Shown here: piece after piece, positions 1 through 10,938 of the stretch
How positions within the stretch are numbered: position 1 is the first letter of the stretch
Layout of the letters: each line of letters opens with the position of its first letter
Origin: Amblyomma americanum
Lineage: Eukaryota > Arthropoda > Arachnida > Ixodida > Ixodidae
Length of the DNA stretch: 64,000 nucleotides
Direction: 5' to 3'
Assembly: GCF_052857255.1 (NCBI RefSeq)
Contig: NC_135504.1
Span: forward strand, 135,830,929 to 135,894,928
Translations under genes and position numbers: made by a program
The notes under the pieces: generated by a model
Seen by the model: only the letters and a program-made list of their open reading frames with translations
What the model was told of the DNA's origin: nothing
Databases searched by the model: none

Positions 1-1030
1 TTGCCGTCTTTTCTTATTTTTATCCTGTGGACATCAACAACGTTTTGTTCAGCAAGCCCTTCTTTGATTTCTTGCTCAGTGAGGTGCAGAAAATCATTCT
101 CTCAAATTACACCCCGGACTGTATTGAGGGATCGGTGGGCAGATATGGATACAGGGATGTCACCCATGAACACAATGTTGGAAAGTTTTGAGTGTTGGAT
201 GCTATCTCGGAGTTCCAATAAGAGATCTCCACTGGCCATTTTTGTAACCTTGCAGCCAAAGCCCAAGGCACCCGTCAAACATTTTTCTGCAATGAATGGG
301 GAGATTATTCTAGCAGATTTCTCATTTTGCTCACTATGAATCACATGAAACTTAGGAAAACTTTGTTTCTTTTTTGTCATGACATTTTGAGTTACCTCGG
401 TCCTCCCTCTCTTGTGAGGGCGATCAGTTGCTGAGAGAAGGTTTGCCATAGGATAAGTGTGTCTTTAGGCTACGGTGCCAGCCACCCACAAGGGAGCCCA
501 ACTTGGGGACGGGACAGGAACTTGCAAACAAGAACTACCCTCGCCAGCTGTACACCCCAACTATAACCTAATATGACGCAACTCAGGGTGGTTGACCACA
601 CAAGGTTAACCCTCGCCGCCAGGAAAAAAGCAAGAAACTAGAAGTTAGTAGGAGACAGGAGAGTTGTCAGAAAGGGGTAGGAAAGTGAAAGATAGAGGGG
701 AGGATAGGAAAAGGCGACTGCCGATTTCCCCCGGTCGGGTCAGGCCGGAGGTGCCGTCTACAGGAAGCTGGGGCCAAAGTGGTGTGTTGCCTCCGCCGAG
801 GGGCCTTAAAGGTCCAAACGCTCAGCATCGGCTCATCCACCAGGATGCCCTTTTCCCCGAACACGGCAATGCCACGCACGGCTATACGCAGGTGCTCGGG
901 TCCATGGTGATGCACTGTTCACCATCATCCCTTGTGGGGATGTCCCTGCGGATGCTCGGGAGCCCGCGGTGTCGCCACTCACAGACGTCTGCAAGCTGCA
1001 GACGCCCCCCCCCCCCCCCTGCGGGGGGTT
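1..1030 (-). mobile_element. LINE copy C, 5' UTR plus ORF1 start
   Basis: This is the 5' end of a non-LTR retrotransposon, read on the minus strand and cut by the left window edge. The 5' UTR runs from about 1030 to 450 and is closely similar to that of LINE A (about 7535-6930). ORF1 starts with ATG at 449 and reads as a nucleic-acid-binding gag-like protein of the I/Jockey-type elements common in ticks. A stop codon at about 102-104 interrupts it, but the same frame continues to the edge. The outer border at about 1030 lies inside the reverse-transcriptase (RT) region of LINE A. A run of C (1007-1019) at the border is probably an expanded version of the short C run in LINE A. This copy is a pseudogene. 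Confidence 0.75.
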
Positions 1031-2588
1031 CTCTTGAATGAAATTCTTAGAAAGAGTGGCACCCACGCGTACTTGAAATGAACGGTTGGTCAAAAAGTCA
1101 CTCAAAAATTTTAGCATTCTAACAAAGATTCCGCGGTCTCCAAGGTCCCGCAGAATGCCAAACCTCCATGTGGTGCCATAAGGCTTTCTCTAAATCGAAA
1201 AAGACCGCAAAGCAGTGTTGCTTGTGTATAAATGCTTCTAGGACTCTGTTCTCTAGGCCGACTAGATGGTCGGTTGTAGAGCACGCCTTTTTAAACCCAC
1301 ACTGACGGACGTCAAGAAGATCACGGGATTGTAATATGAACATTATTCTAATGCTAAGGACGCTTTCGAAGGATTTGGCAAGTACGCTTGTATGGCTATA
1401 TGCCTGTAATTGCCAGGGGAGGTAGGTACCTTTCCCGACTTCAACAACGCTACAATAATTGCTTTTTTCCATTCCTCTCGAATCTCTCCTAATAATCATA
1501 TTTTGTTAAAAAATTTCAGAAGCGAGTCTACAGCATTTTCGGACAAGTGGGCAAGCATTTCGTAATGGACTTCATCTGGTCCTGGTCCAGTCTGTTTACC
1601 CGAAGAAAGTACCCTTAATTGCTTGTAGTGTAAATGGGCTATTATATGCTTCGTGAGCGCTGCCCTTTATCAGCAGTCTTTCGTTTTCGGCTGTGTTTTT
1701 ATATTTTAAAAACGATAACGTATAGTTAGAGGAACTAGATACAGTTGAAGAATGTTCACCTAATATGTCTGCTTGTTCTTTTATATTTGCCTGTACACCA
1801 GGGGCAGTCAGAAGAGGAACTGTGAACGGAGAGTAGCGACCATCCATTTTGAGAACTGCCTCTCACATTTTTTTCGCAGAAACTTGGCTCTTTATCGGGG
1901 AAATGAAACGCTGCCAGAATGATTTTTCAGCATTTCGACGTATGTACCGCGCTTTTGCTCTTGCTTTTTTAAAGTTTATAAGCTTCTCCTGTGTGAGGTA
2001 TCTGCGAAATATACCCCAAGCGTTATTTTGTTGTTGTTTTTTGCTTCTTTGCAATCTCGTGTCCACCACATTTTATGGTTCCGTTATACTATTCCTGAAG
2101 ATTGGGGGATAGCCAAGTGTGCGGCAGAAAGAATGCAATTTGTGAACTTTTCTTTTATTTCATTTACGTTAAGATTTTCTAACGTAATATTTTCTAACGT
2201 GGCTGCTGTTCTAAAAAGCTGCCAGTCTGCTAAACTGAGCTTCCAACACCGTGGTTTTGTCTGGGTGACTGATGGTGGGGATGACAGGACGATTTCAACA
2301 GGGAGATAATCGCTTCCGTATGGGTTGTCTAAGAAATCCCATTTAAAATCGTTAAAAAGTGCTCGAGAGCTAGAAGACAAATCTAAAACACTCATTTTTC
2401 CTGAACTAGGGGAGCAATAAGTAGGTTTACCGGTTTCCAAAAAACAAATATTGTTGGATAGTATAAAATCCTCAATAACCTGACCTCTGCTATCGGTTTT
2501 CTCACTGCCCCAGAAACAAGAGCGTGCATTAAAATCGCCAACTATCAAGTATGGCTCCGGTAACTGTTGTAAAAGGTTCTCAAATTCA
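1028..2588 (-). mobile_element. LINE A, distal part (EN C-terminus, linker, RT start)
   Basis: This is the continuation of LINE A ORF2 beyond the LINE B insertion. From 2588 downwards it encodes the second half of an apurinic-like endonuclease: GDFNA at about 2541-2527 and a SDYLPV motif before 2300. A linker follows (2069-1596), then the RT start with the motif around residues CSTTDHL and FFDLEKA (about 1300-1180). At least two frameshifts (about 1600 and 1190) and several stops break it. The reading stops at about 1028, in the segment that should lead to the RT PQG motif, where LINE C begins. It is I/Jockey-type judging by RT and endonuclease motifs; clade assignment would need a tree. Confidence 0.8.
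2578..2588. repeat. Target-site duplication, left copy (LINE B)
   Basis: TCTCAAATTCA occurs here and again at 5374-5384, on either side of the plus-strand LINE B. In LINE A both copies fall on the same codons (HEFE of the endonuclease), as expected of a duplicated target. The right copy merges with the TC-rich tail, so its exact left edge is uncertain by a few bases. Confidence 0.85.
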
Positions 2589-5373
2589 GCTGAGGAGGAA
2601 TTGGAATTAAATGAGGAACAAAACTGGGTTGACAGTCACATGAGACAACTGTGGGAAAAGAAAAAAAGAGGCAGAAACCGAGCTCGCCCAAAAAAGTGGC
2701 AACCGTAACCTGAGAAGGAGAATAGCTGCTCTCAACAAGGAAATTGAGAGCCATGCCCAAAAACTAAATAGACAACACTGGAACGACATCTGCGATAGAC
2801 AAGGCGGCCAATTAAGCTCCGTCACCACCTAGAAACTATTGCGACACCTCCTGGACCCAGGCAGCACCAAAGCTGAGACCAGGAGAAAAATGCAAAGACT
2901 GACCCACAATTTCCAGGGATCGGAGGAGGAGATCATCAACCAGATAAAAGAGAGGTACATAGGAGAAACAAACACCGAAACATTGCCCGACTATAGCGGC
3001 GAAAACAACGAGGAGCTAGACCAACCAATCTCCATAAGAGAGGTCCAAGCGGCCTTAAACAAGCTCCGCGAAAAAACTGCGGCTGGCCCAGATGGGATCA
3101 GCAATAAGATGCTTAGAAATCTTGATGACGACTCCTTCCAGCAACTAACAGCATTCCTTCAAAGGTGTTGGGAACAGGGGGAGATCCCCGGGGAGTGGAA
3201 AACAGCAAATCTAGTCCTCATCCCCAAACCTGGAAAAGAACTCAAACTTGAGAACCTTAGGCCAATATCGTTAATCTCCTGTGTAGGCAAGCTCATGGAG
3301 CACGTCATACAGAATAGGCTCAACGGATACTTGGAAGGTAAGGAACTCTACCTAGACAGCATGGTCGGATTCAGACAACTGTCCACAAACGATGTCATGC
3401 TACAAATCAAAGAACAAGTATTGGAAAGGAAGACTAGCGACTCGAGAGTCATATTGGGGCTTGACGTTAGCAAAGCGTTTGACAACGTCAAACACCAAGC
3501 GATCCTGTCGCACCTCAATCACCTAAATGTAGGACTCAAGCTATACAACTATATCAAAAGCTTCCTCACGGACCGAACGGTAAACATAGAAATCGGGGGC
3601 ACAATAAGAAAAAAACATTATGCTAGGCAACAAGGGAACACCGCAGGGATCGGTGCTCTCTCCTATTCTTTTTAACATTGCAATGATCGGGCTGTCAGAA
3701 CGACTCAGAAAGCTAGAGGGCCTCTGCCACACTCTCTACGCTGATGACCTCACCCTTTGGTTTGACAGAGGGGGGAGCGATGGGAAAATAGAAGACACCC
3801 TACAAAGGGCAATATGGGAAACGGAAAGCTATCTGAGACCCATAGGGCTAAAATGCTCACCGGAAAAGTTGGAGATGCTAAGCATGAGCCAGCAGCAGGT
3901 TAATATCCAGCTCCTGGTCAACAACACCCCGGTCCCAAGGGTGGACATGATCAGGACACTGGGTATGTGGATACAACAAAATGGGAGAAACACCGAAACA
4001 ATAAACAGACTTGAAGCCACGACCAACCAAACATGCAGGCTTCTCAAGAGGATTGCAAACAAAAACGCGGGGATGAAGGAGGCGAACCTACTTAGGCTTG
4101 TTCATTCTTTCATTATTAGCCGAATCACCTACGCTATCCCGTACCTAAAGACAACTAAAGCAGAGAGAGACAAGGTAGACATTCTCATCAGTAAAGGGGT
4201 AAAAACTGCCCTAGGTTTACCGCCGTGCACATCAACCGAGACGATCCTCCAACTAGGAGTGTCGAACACACTAGAGGAATTGTGCGAGGCTAAACTCACG
4301 GCACAATATGTCAGACTAACTGGCAGCAAAACGGGCAGATCCATCCTTAGGAAACTGGGCTACCAAAACCCAGAACCACGAGAGGGGATAACCACCATCC
4401 CCAAAGAGATTGCCAACAAATTAAGAATACCCCCATCCCAAGAAACATGCACCCCATACACAACGAGGAACGCAGGATAAGAAGAGTCCAAAGACTCCAA
4501 AGCTCCCTCCTCCAAAAACAAGGGGTTGTGTACACCGATGCGGCAGAGTACCCAGAAGGCCACTACGCTGCAGTAGTAGTGAGCGACAAAGGCGAGCTAA
4601 TCTCAGGCTGTAGCATAAGACACTCTTCACCAGAGGAGGCAGAGATGGCGGCGATTGCGCTGGCAATCACAAACCCATCAACTAGAATTATCATCACCGT
4701 TCCTAAAACTGCAATCAAAGCCTATGACAACGATCAAGTGTCCAAACACGCCGGCAAAATTCTGCAAGCAGGCAAGGAGAACGTACCTAACGACCTAGTA
4801 AGCATAATATGGGCACCCGCCCATAGTGGACTCACAGGGAACGAGATCGCCAACGAGGTCGCCCGAGCACTCACACACCGGGCCCCAGCGCAGGCAGAAT
4901 ACTCCCTGTCCAAAAAGCGACACTTAATCCCTTACAGTGAAATTCTAGAACACTACAGAATGGGGAGGAGAACCCTGCCTCCCCCCCATACATCTCTCAC
5001 AAAGAAGGAAGAAGTAATCTGGCGAAAACTGCAGACTGGTACTTTTCCAAACCCGTATGTCCTACACAAATGGCATCCTGAGGTGCACTCTTCAATTTGC
5101 AAAAACTGTGAAGACATAGCGACCCTAAATCACATGCTGTGGGCTTGCCCAGCGCTAAATGGTCGACATGGAAACAGAGAGTCATGAAAATCCTCCCTCC
5201 ATAGCCAGGAAGAACAAGTACAGCGACAAGTCATCGGTCATGCCCAGGCCGCCGCCGGAAGTCAACTGATTCCGGCTGACGTCTAGGGGGGAGGCAGACG
5301 GTGAAAGGGGAGCTGCGTCTCACCCATCACCCATACTCTCTGACGGGTGCAAATAAAGTGCTTTCTCTCTCTC
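2589..5373 (+). mobile_element. LINE B, 5'-truncated I-type LINE with RNase H
   Basis: This non-LTR retrotransposon is inserted into LINE A. It starts inside ORF2 (endonuclease lost). A basic linker (2600-2830) is followed by RT, with AGPDG (about 3090), LDVSKAFD (3460-3483), a GTPQGSVLSP block (about 3640) and YADD (3737-3748). An RNase H domain (about 4530-4870) and a C-terminal Cys/His segment (about 5095-5140) complete it. The frame is broken by TAG at 2830, a +/-1 shift near 3640, another near 4450 and TGA at 5186; the natural stop is TAG at 5284-5286. In RNase H the Asp of the usual TDS position is Val (TVPK). The 3' UTR holds AATAAA (5352-5357) and a short CT-rich tail. RNase H plus a TC tail fits the I group. 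It is not active. Confidence 0.9.
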
Positions 5374-5384
5374 TCTCAAATTCA
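5374..5384. repeat. Target-site duplication, right copy (LINE B)
   Basis: This is the second TCTCAAATTCA copy, directly after the CT-rich 3' tail of LINE B. It is followed by the N-terminal half of the LINE A endonuclease. Confidence 0.85.
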
Positions 5385-7535
5385 TGCTGTCTTACTTCGA
5401 GATGTGGTTGAAGATATACGCTACAAAGTGTAATGGTTTTGTAACTAATCACGGTGGCTGCTACGGCTTCGAACCTAGTTTTGAGTTTGATCTCGCTAGT
5501 TGCTACGCCGGGTTGCACAATGATGCCTACGCCTCCCGAGAGTCTGCTCGCCCCTTCTCGGTCACGGCGGAAGACAGTATACTTCTTTAGCACCTTTGTG
5601 TGCTGAGGGCCTAGATTGGTTTCCTGCACACATAAAGCAATAGGAGAAATTGTGTTTAAAATGTCTTTTATATCGTTATAGTTATTCACGAGACCTCTGC
5701 AGTTCCAGTGTATTATGAAAGCCATCTTATTGTTGTGTGCGTGTGTGCAGATAAAATTAGATTAACTTTGATTTGGCCCCTTGATTTGAAGCCTCACATT
5801 TTTTTGATCGATCCAAAGACCTCCGCCGGCCGTCCGATGTGGACGGCACGGGGCTGCCGTGGGTCGTGTCCATCGTCTCAGCAGAGGTGCTGGACGACAG
5901 TGCAGGATGCACGCTGACTTTTGAGTTAGACCTCGACCTGTGGGAAGAGGTCTTGAGGCCCGCTGACCAGGGGGTTTGCGCAGCCTGCTTTGGGGTTGGC
6001 GGAGTAGTATCAGCTACTCCACCAGGGGGCGCGGATGGCCCTGCCATAGGCCCACTGCGTGCGGCCTGGACAGGTGCCGAAGCCTGGTGTGATGCGCCGC
6101 GCCCACGCACCACATCGGCGAAGGTCGTTTTCGCAGTGAAGGAGAATCTGTTTGTTTTGGAGTATCGCCTTCTTGCTTCCTTTAAAGAAATGTTTTCAGT
6201 GGTTTTCAGACTAATTATTTCTTTTTGTTTTTACAGGACGGACAAGCCCTGTTGTATGCAGCATGGTCTCCCTCACAATTTGTGCGCCACGGGGCAGCAG
6301 CACATTCTTCTGACTGGTGATCCTTCGAAGAGCATTTCGCGCAAGTTTTGCGGCCGCGACAACTCTGTGAACCGTGGCTGAACCTGTGGCAATTGAAACA
6401 TCTGCGTGTGTTGGGTATATATGGCCTTACATTTTTTTTTTATTTCAGGTACCCGACTTCAATGCTTTCAGGTAAGAAGCTGGTGTTGAAAGTGAAGATC
6501 ATGTGTTTCGTATCTATCTCCTTGTTATCCTTCCGGATCTTTATCCGCTGAACATTTATGACATCTTGGTCGGCAAGGCCTTCAAGCATTTCTTTTCCAG
6601 AGAGGTGAACAAAATCAATTTCTGATATGAAGCCTCGGACTGTGTTCAAAGATCGGTGTGACGTGATGGAGACAGGAATCTCCCCTATCGATACAATGTT
6701 TGCAAGTTTCGAGTGCTGAAGGGTGTCACGTATTTCGAGCAGTAAGCCGCCACTAGCCATATTTTATACCTTGTACCCAAAGCCCAAGGTATCTGTCAGG
6801 CACTTTGCTACCAAGAATGGGGAAATCAGTCTTGCTTGTTGTTCTTCAGCTTTGCAGTGAATGACATTAATTTTGGGAATGACACTTTTCTTTTTTGAAA
6901 AAAATATTCATCGTTCCGCCCTCTTTTTAGAGATCGATCAGGTTGGGAATAGAGGGGAGCCATAAAAAAATTTAGTTTTTGAGCCGCGGTGCTGCCACCC
7001 ACCACGAAACCCAACAAGGGGATGGGACAGCAACTTACACGCAAGTCCTGCCCACGCCAGCTGTACACCTCAACTATAACCAAATATGACCAAACCCAGA
7101 ATAGTTCGCCACACAAGGTTAGCCATAGCCGCCCATGAAGAGCTGAAAAAAACGAGAAACGACGAGGAGACAGGACAGCAGTCAGAAAGAAGATAGGAAA
7201 GTAAAAGATGAAGAGCAGGACAGGAAAAGGCGACTGCCGATTTCCCCCGGTCGGGTCAGGCCAGAGATGCCGTCTACAGGAAGCTGGGGCCAAAGTGGTG
7301 TGTTGCCTCCGCCGAGGGGCCTTAAAGGTCCAAACGCTCGGCATCGGCTCAACTACCAGGATCCCCTTTTCGTCGGACACGGCGATGCCACGCACGGCGA
7401 GGCGCGGGTGCTCGGGTCCGTGGTGATGCACTGTTCACCATCATCCCCTGCGGGGATGTCCCTGCGGATGCTGGGGAACCCGTGGTGTCGCCACTCACAA
7501 ACGCCTGCAAGTTGCAGACGCTCCCTGCGGGGACA
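5385..7535 (-). mobile_element. LINE A, proximal part (5' UTR, ORF1, EN N-terminus)
   Basis: Read on the minus strand, the 5' UTR (about 7535-6985) is followed by ORF1. ORF1 begins with a Lys-rich start near 6950 and has a conserved RNP-like core (6760-6440). Three Cys/His zinc knuckles follow between about 6400 and 6238 (CFNCHRFSHGSQSC is the first). A Pro/Ser-rich tail ends at 5757. ORF2 starts at 5725 with an endonuclease N-terminus (IHWNCRG, QETNL, GGVGI) and stops at the LINE B insertion. ORF1 has frameshifts near 6800 and 6440 and between 6240 and 6113. The two ORFs are separated by about 30 bp, as is usual for this class. A relative of copy C. Confidence 0.85.
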
Positions 7536-7728
7536 TCTCCTGAGTAACTTAGCAAAGCGATGTCATCAGCGAAACGCTGATTACTAAGGTATTCACCATT
7601 AACTCTTATCACCAACTGTTTTCTATCCAAGCCTGTGAACCCTCCTGGACACAGGGAATGAATAGGATTGGCGAGATCATGTCTCCCTGCCCGGCACACT
7701 CCCTTTATGGAATTTTATTGCAGACTTT
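7536..7728 (-). mobile_element. RTE-type LINE, RT C-terminal part
   Basis: A minus-strand fragment of an RTE-like RT contains a GDMISPILF block and the catalytic FADDIALL motif (about 7580-7560). A stop and a frameshift separate the two motifs. It joins in order with the RTE segment at 8917-9570 once the LINE D insertion is ignored: the text on both sides of the insertion matches the HKVxN(K)IP stretch that precedes the QGD motif in RTE elements. LINE A starts immediately after FADDIALLSYSGD. Confidence 0.75.
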
Positions 7729-8908
<1,180 letters not shown>

Positions 8909-8916
8909 CATTTATC

Positions 8917-9570
8917 TATTGCTGACTTTATGGACCGCTATGGTAGCTGTGCACCCTCTATATAAATCGTCCACTATATTTAGCTGAGGCTCCTCTACAG
9001 CCAAGTTGCCGAAATGCCTGCATGACTGCTGAAGTTTCGATTGAATCAAATGGCTTCCCTTAATCTATACAAGCTACATATAGGGGTTACATAGACCCTG
9101 CGCATTTGTCTATCACCTGATTGATAGTGTAAACAGGATATATCGTGGAATATCTTTTATGAAAGCCTGCCTAATTATTTAGTTAAGTGAAGACTAAGGT
9201 TGTCCTGATGCTATTAGTGAACACTTTAGTAGATACCTTAAATGCTGATCGACATGTAATTGTTCGAGTCCTTGACGTATGCTTTCTTATGAATTAAGAT
9301 GATGTTGGCGTTCTTCCAAGCTTCTGGAACGCTCTAGGTCTTAAGGCATTGCGTATACACGGTGGCTAGTTGTTTTGGCACAATCTCGCCTTCGTCCTTC
9401 AACAGATCTGCTGTTAACTGATCCTCACTGCCTGCTTTCCCCCTTTCCATTGCTCCTAAAGCTTTCTTTACCGCCTCTGCCGCTCCTGTCGGAATTTAGC
9501 ATTGCTGCGTGATACTGCTTATCTGGCTTATATCCCGATTACTTTACTGTATAGGTTTGTGTAGAACACT
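8917..9570 (-). mobile_element. RTE-type LINE, RT N-terminal part (degraded)
   Basis: Minus-strand reading gives a linker segment with AxGAMERGKAGSEDQLTADLL (about 9490-9390). Next come WKNANIILIHKK and NNYMSIS (about 9330-9240), then a KAFDSIET-like stretch (about 9060-9020) and LYRGCTATIAVHKVSN (about 8965-8925). These are in the order of an RTE RT, with numerous stops and frameshifts. This is the oldest layer of the nest and continues at 7536-7728. A 101-residue open frame further upstream (9575-9880) is not recognisable; it may be more of the same element. Confidence 0.65.
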
Positions 9571-10440
9571 TCGGCTACTTTAGCCATCTTATACATATCA
9601 CTGATGACATACTATCACGATCGACAGAAACTCGAACAATGCAGCGCCTGCAAGCTGCGCTGTTCGAATTTCTCTTGATAGCATTCCTACTCCAGTGATA
9701 ACAAAAATACTCTATAGTCGTCCGTAATACATTCCAGGACGACTCTAACGTCTCTTTTGTACCACCGAGGTAAAAGCGCGATGAAATTAAATGCGCTTCT
9801 TTCGATCGTAATAGTCTATCGGCTTTTGCCTTCAACGCTTTTAGGCCACCTCCGCTCTTTAGTGCATGCTTGATTGACACTTGATAACGACAGAGAAAAG
9901 TGACGGAAGTGTGGTAACAGAGAACTGCGGGACGTTCTCTAGAAGGTGACCAACCGGCGGAGACTGCGTGTGTCCTGCCACTCGAGAGTAAAGCCCCAAC
10001 TCGAACACATCCTAAGCGTACGCTGGAGCCTGTGTGCGCATGCGCGAGCGGGGAGCAGATATTTGCATGTCAGATACCGGCGCCTGCGCACGGGCGCTCA
10101 CGCGCGCGTCGGAAGCGGGTTCCCGTTTTTCAATTGGAGGGCCGCTTACCGCTCGGTACTTTTCTTTTTGGCTTGAAGCTCTTCCAGGTTCCGCAAATTT
10201 TTTCGAAAACTTTCAGTTTCCTAACCTCTTGTGCTCACGGCTTTTCGTTCTTTCAGTCGGCTCAGGGGGGACGGGAAGGGGAGGAGTGATGGTTGCAAGA
10301 AACCTTCCTGTAAGTTACCTTCCCTGAAGTGTTGACTTGACCATTATAAAAGGTGACGACATCTATCCATGCTAGATAACGGCACCAGCGCACGGCGCGT
10401 CAAAAGCGGGGTCTGGTTCCAAAGACCAATTCCAAAAACC
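9571..10440. other. No gene seen
   Basis: No recognisable protein. A short GC-rich phrase recurs in two diverged forms at about 10066-10120 and 10368-10415 (ACCGGCGCCTGCGC versus AACGGCACCAGCGC followed by GCGCGTC). This suggests an old local duplication or a small repeat. Confidence 0.4.
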
Positions 10441-10711
10441 ACTATTTGAAGATTGGGGCCAGAGAACTTACCTGAACAATGTATTCAATACTGCTCGCTC
10501 CGGGAGACTCCACTGCGACATCTTTCACTGGTCTGCGCTTCAGATTTGTGGGCGAAAAAACCAGCATGCTACAGCACATTCCAGCGTTTATGAGCAACGC
10601 ATTCACCTTGCCTATAATTACTGCCACAACACTAAGGACGCATGGAAGTTATTGTTACGATCAGGCACTGGCAATGTTATGCCAGCAGCTGCAAGGCCTT
10701 CAACCAATCTA
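10441..10711. repeat. Diverged two-copy unit, copy 1
   Basis: This stretch is homologous, in opposite orientation, to about 41613-41870; I judge roughly three quarters identical by eye. Both copies end in CTTACCTGAACAATG or its counterpart, and both abut a Ruka-type SINE at the same base (CAATCTA/gccgccgcgg). Read on the minus strand the unit ends at a good splice donor (CAG/GTAAGT at 10475-10470), but the other copy has GTAAAA. It may be an old repeat family or a duplicated exon; function unknown. Confidence 0.5.
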
Positions 10712-10938
10712 GCCGCCGCGGTGGCTCAGTGGTTATGGCGCTAGGCTGTTGACCTGAAAGACACGGGGTCGACGCCGGCCGCGGTGGTCGATTTTCGATG
10801 GAGGCAAATTTCTAGAGGCCCGCGTACTGTGCGATATCAGTGCACGTTAAAGGACCAGAGGTGGTCGGAATTTCCGGAGCACTCCATTACGGCGTCCCTC
10901 ATAGCTTGAGTCGAGTTGGGACTTTAAGCCCAAATCGT
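10712..10938 (+). repeat. Ruka-type tRNA-derived SINE
   Basis: The tRNA-like head (GCCGCCGCGGTGGCTCAGTGG, A box then a B-box-like GGGTCGACGCC) is followed by the conserved body phrases GATGGAGGCAAATT, GTGCACGTTAAAG and CATAGCTTGAGTCG. It is transcribed by RNA polymerase III and mobilised by LINE proteins. No clear target duplication because it abuts the unit at 10441-10711. Confidence 0.85.

Noticed and set aside
664..1041. Protein frames in the 5' UTRs of LINE A and C (also 6826-7431)
   Set aside because: They occur on the opposite strand or in non-coding leader DNA shared by both copies.
6225..6240. Plus-strand splice acceptor (TTTTTGTTTTTACAG) in LINE A
   Set aside because: It lies antisense to the ORF1 zinc-knuckle region of the LINE; no exon follows.
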